Of a stretch of 64,000 nt of DNA, positions 60,638-64,000 are shown in pieces (position 1 is the first letter of the stretch; each line of letters begins with the position of its first letter). The notes under the pieces are model-generated. The model had not been told where the DNA came from and made no database searches. It worked only from the letters and a program-made list of their open reading frames with translations. A program made the position numbers and the translations under genes. The DNA lies in the NCBI GenBank assembly GCA_009741485.1, contig CM019216.1:23287119-23351118 (forward strand). The letters run 5' to 3'. This DNA is from Malurus cyaneus samueli (Eukaryota > Chordata > Aves > Passeriformes > Maluridae).

Positions 60638-63600
60638 CTGCAACAGAAAAAGCCATCATCGTGTTTGGCATCTCCCAGAATGGGTAACAACAGCAGAATC
60701 ACACAGGATCTTAACAACAACTCGAGGTAAAGGCATGCTCACCTTAAATTAACAAAAAGTCCATATATACTGCATTTAACAATAAAGAGATGTTGCCAAC
60801 TGCTGTTAATATCAATTTTGATTTTTATTTCTCAAATATATGTATTATAAACAGAGCCAGCAGCAGTAACTCCTGTTGCTTTTCTTTATAAGCTCACACT
60901 TTTAGTTATTTATAACTAAAAAGTTCTAATTTAAAATAAATTTATAATTAAAAATTTCCAGGTTAATTCACAGCCTCATGAGAAATTGTTTTAGGGAGCA
61001 TGGGCTGAAAATGTGGACTTTTTTCCTGAGAACAAAAGTGAAGGAAAATTGGTAGGTGGCAACAATTATAACTAATATTTCTCATCAAGAGGTCTGATGT
61101 TGCTAGATTTTGGGGAAGATCTTACCATTTGAATTAATAACTAAGACATAGTGCTGTCTTTTGGTATCATCTCAGAAATATGGGTATATTTGGCCAAATT
61201 AATAAATCCAGGAAAAGCTGCCCTTCAGAAATGCTTTTTAAGGGCTTTCTGGGAAAACCTCTGAGCATCATCCAGAACAGCTCATGGCCTTACAGAATTT
61301 CATTCCTTTAATGGCAACATGTATAATGCTATCCCTTTATTGCTACCTGCAGAGCATTTACAATGAGCATTCTGTCATTTCAGTGAGTCCCCTCACGAGC
61401 ATGCACAAGTCTGACAAGAGCCATTTGTACTGAATACAATGTTGGTTGATATTAAACTTAGCCAGGTTGTAAATATTCATTCACTTAGTCACATCAGCTT
61501 TCAGAGTAAGTGAGTCCAATCTCTGTCCTTAGTGACAGTATACAATTTAAGGACTATATTTCTTTTCAAAACCGAGAATAGATGCAACAATTGCTAATTT
61601 TCCACTCTCTTTTTTCTTCTAGTAGAATACCTTTGCTGAAGTCCTTATGCAACAAAGCCAGCATTCAGAAATGGCTGGTCCATATAAAGAAAAGAACTTC
61701 TGCAAGGTTAAATTTTAGATAAAACTGCAGAAATCTATGCTGTGAATCTAAATATCCTGAATTCCTGCCAGCAGAAAACTAGTGGGAGCAGTACATTTCC
61801 ATATAAATCTGCTGTTCTTTTTCTCCCCCCTTCCATTAGCTTTTGGGTTTTATGATTTGTTTTGCCCTTTTTGTTATTGTTTTAATTAGGAAATCAGCAC
61901 AGAAAAGTTATGCTAAAATACTGTTATGTTGGTAAATTGAAACATCAAAAGTATGGCTCTGTGAAAATTGTATTTCCTCCTCTAAAGCTTATGAGATTGC
62001 AAGGGAAGACAGCAATAGTCTGTTCTGAGCACTCAGATGGACAGACAAACAGCTATCTTCATTATTTAGAGGTGTTCTCCATTGAGTAAATATACCCTTA
62101 AATGGCCAAAAGACACAAACACACACTTACATACACATGCTAGCAATTGCTACAGATACACATTGCATGCAACGGGTGATGAAAAAAAGGCTGAAGTGGA
62201 AAAGTGAAGCAACTTCCAGGTAACAATCATCTACACATGAACACAGGAGAGGAGGGACAGAAATAGAGCCCAAATCTACTTAGGCAGTCTGGGAGGCTCA
62301 CGTATGTGGTGAATCAGGGCTGTGAAATGCATACGATGCAAAGGTACAGCCAACATTTCTTGGATTTTTTTATTTTTTTTTTATGATCCCTCCTACTCTA
62401 CTGCAGCAATAGAATCATTCAGGCTGCAGGTAAAGACAGACTTTGACACCCCACATGTGAATGGAAGCAGGACCCCGTCCATATCAAGCAGAGCAAGGAG
62501 TGCAGTGGAAACCACTGCAGCCAACAGATCTGTGCAGATTCAGGAGGATGTCCGAACATTCAGAAGTGTAAATCTGAGACTCTGCCACACTATTGCAGCG
62601 GGAAAGCTTACTGCCCCGTTTTCTTTCCACACTCTGAAATAGCTAACAGATACTTACAATGTATCATTCAACATGGTACTAGGGACTACTCGGGATAACA
62701 GGGAAAAGCACAACACACGGAGCCTACTATTGCAGAGCTTACTGCTCATGGACATTTTCTTTTAGGAAAAAATGTTAGTGTGCCTCAGGGATTATTTCAT
62801 AACAAGTGAAAATATTCCTTAAGCATAAGGAAAACACCCAGAAAATCTATTCCAAGTTCTGAAATCAGAATAGATTTTCTAAATGTTAAATGCATAATGA
62901 TTTATTTACACATGAGGGCCACTGGCCAAAGCCTTGTGATATACCCTGCACTGCTCTCTCACCACACTCCCACTCCATTAGCTGAATAATACTCTTTGGG
63001 AAAGTATGTTTATGTAACAGAAGAATTTGATAGAAGCTAAGCAGCTCTAAAAGTGCTTAGAAACACACGCCAAATAGGGATTTAAGTGTGTCAGTCTGTC
63101 TCACAGAGTGGCTTCACCTCAAAATATGTCAAGGTTTACTGATTGAGTATTATGTTTTAATATGAAAAAGTCACCTGTGATTTCCAAAAAAATCTGTTTA
63201 TAGACAATGCTTCACCTTGATATTTTATGCATTTTTCTCTTTTGCTGTTTATTGCTAGCAAGAAAATGGGAACTTTATCTCTTTAAGAGCTCATCTGCTT
63301 CTGTTTGCTGAAGCTTATTCTTCTCTTGAAGTCATAATCTGCCTGCAGTATCACAAATGGTTGCTGTGGGGAGGATTATAATGCGATAGAGGCAGAGGAT
63401 CATGATTTCAGGTGGAAAATTAATTCCGTATCTACAAAGATAACGTTACAAGGGCAGAGTCCTCAGACCAAAACCAAAATGCTTACTCACTCCTGCAATG
63501 AAACTTTGCCAGAGACAAGAGGCAAATCTGGAAAAATTCAAAATCTGGTAATCAAAAATGAAGACAGGAGTTAAACTGATGTAACATATGGAAGCTGCTA

Positions 63601-64000
63601 CTCCTGTGCTCATTGCAAAATCAGGATGGCTGGTGATTCCTTCTAAACAGTGAAATGAGCAGAAGCTTTTTGTGTCATCTGTGTTATTTATCCCTCAGTT
63701 TAGCCCAGAATTCAAAACATCATATTAATACAGCAATCAAAATAAAAAATATGGAAATCACACAAATATCTGTTTGGCAAAGACAGCACTATTTTAGATG
63801 TTAAGTCAGTGCTCACAGAAAAGCAGAAAAGTGTTACAAAATGCTCAGGGAAGCACAATGCACCACCTGAGACCAAACCACTGAGGAAACACTGGAGATT
63901 TTAAAATCACATGGATGTTACTATGAGGTTGCTCTAACACCGTTAAGCAATTTGTAGTTTCCAGTATCATGTAAATGCTGTGTCACTGGGCAATGAAAAC
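60638..64000 (-). other. DST: DST intron upstream of the 60.4-kb exon
   Basis: No exon encoding the transmembrane segment known in mammalian DST was found here, so that exon should lie beyond the window. A T8-A-T8 tract occurs near 62365-62382. The 106-codon plus-strand open frame at 62322-62642 has no recognisable features. Confidence 0.65.

Larger units (their letters stand above)
1..64000 (-). other. DST: DST (dystonin/BPAG1) gene body, 5' portion
   Basis: All recognised coding exons lie on the minus strand and belong to dystonin, a spectraplakin that links actin, microtubules and intermediate filaments. The window covers only the alternative N-terminal exons. The calponin-homology actin-binding pair, plakin domain, spectrin repeats and GAS2 domain should lie to the left of base 1. 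The transmembrane-bearing first exon known in mammals should lie to the right of base 64000. The exon order on the minus strand is 60449-60637, then first exon 42554-42562, then shared exon 42198-42405, then the separate first exon 40740-40830. Gene identity rests on near-identity of the encoded peptides to mammalian DST N-termini as I remember them, plus compatible splice phases. Everything between these exons is intron or promoter. Confidence 0.93.

Noticed and set aside
62322..62642. Plus-strand open frame of 106 codons
   Set aside because: No similarity recognised, no start or splice context, and opposite in orientation to DST.
60638..64000. Search for the transmembrane first exon of DST
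   Set aside because: No minus-strand open frame here encodes a hydrophobic segment followed by a basic stretch and a phase-0 donor. The exon is inferred to lie outside the window.
1..64000. tRNA, rRNA, CRISPR array or bacterial-type defence system
   Set aside because: No tRNA B-box-like sequence with a matching cloverleaf, no rRNA-like sequence and no regularly spaced repeat array were seen. The DNA is vertebrate intron.

Overview
The window is vertebrate nuclear DNA, almost certainly from a bird. A CR1 LINE fragment with its 3' end intact (43503-43775), a second CR1 fragment (30119-30235), a long terminal repeat of a family widespread in birds (54862-55423), low coding density and large AT-rich introns all point that way. 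The species cannot be fixed from the sequence.

One protein-coding gene is recognisable. It is the 5' part of DST (dystonin/BPAG1, a spectraplakin cytolinker), read on the minus strand, so its upstream end is at high coordinates. Four coding exon pieces are supported by protein similarity and matching splice phases. (a) 60449-60637 is an internal exon of the long N-terminus that mammals precede with a transmembrane exon, which must lie beyond base 64000. (b) 42554-42562 is the three-codon end of an alternative first exon. (c) 42198-42405 is an exon shared by (a) and (b). (d) 40740-40830 is a separate first exon encoding a different 30-residue N-terminus. Exons (c) and (d) both end in phase 1 and should join the same downstream exon, which starts the actin-binding calponin-homology region. 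I did not find that exon in bases 1-40739, so the first intron is longer than 40 kb. This window therefore holds the promoter and N-terminal switch of DST, not its main domains.

Layout from left to right. 1-40739: intron with a solo LTR (622-1142), a minisatellite broken by an N, a possible mariner transposase fossil, a CR1 fragment, a 91-bp tandem duplication, A/T tracts and a few enhancer-like blocks. 40600-43080: large CpG island carrying two alternative first exons and the shared exon. 43081-60448: intron with a CR1, a smaller CpG-rich patch followed by a plus-strand TATA box (46060-46380), a G/A-rich block (51050-51790) and the second LTR. 60449-60637: exon. 60638-64000: intron.

No tRNA, rRNA, CRISPR array, bacterial-type system or complete second gene was seen. 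Most other open frames are chance ORFs in introns or in the CpG island. I found no convincing new biological system. The most useful leads are the clustered alternative N-termini of DST, a TGTC microsatellite that forms the polypyrimidine tract of a 148-bp intron, and a candidate antisense promoter at about 46.4 kb.
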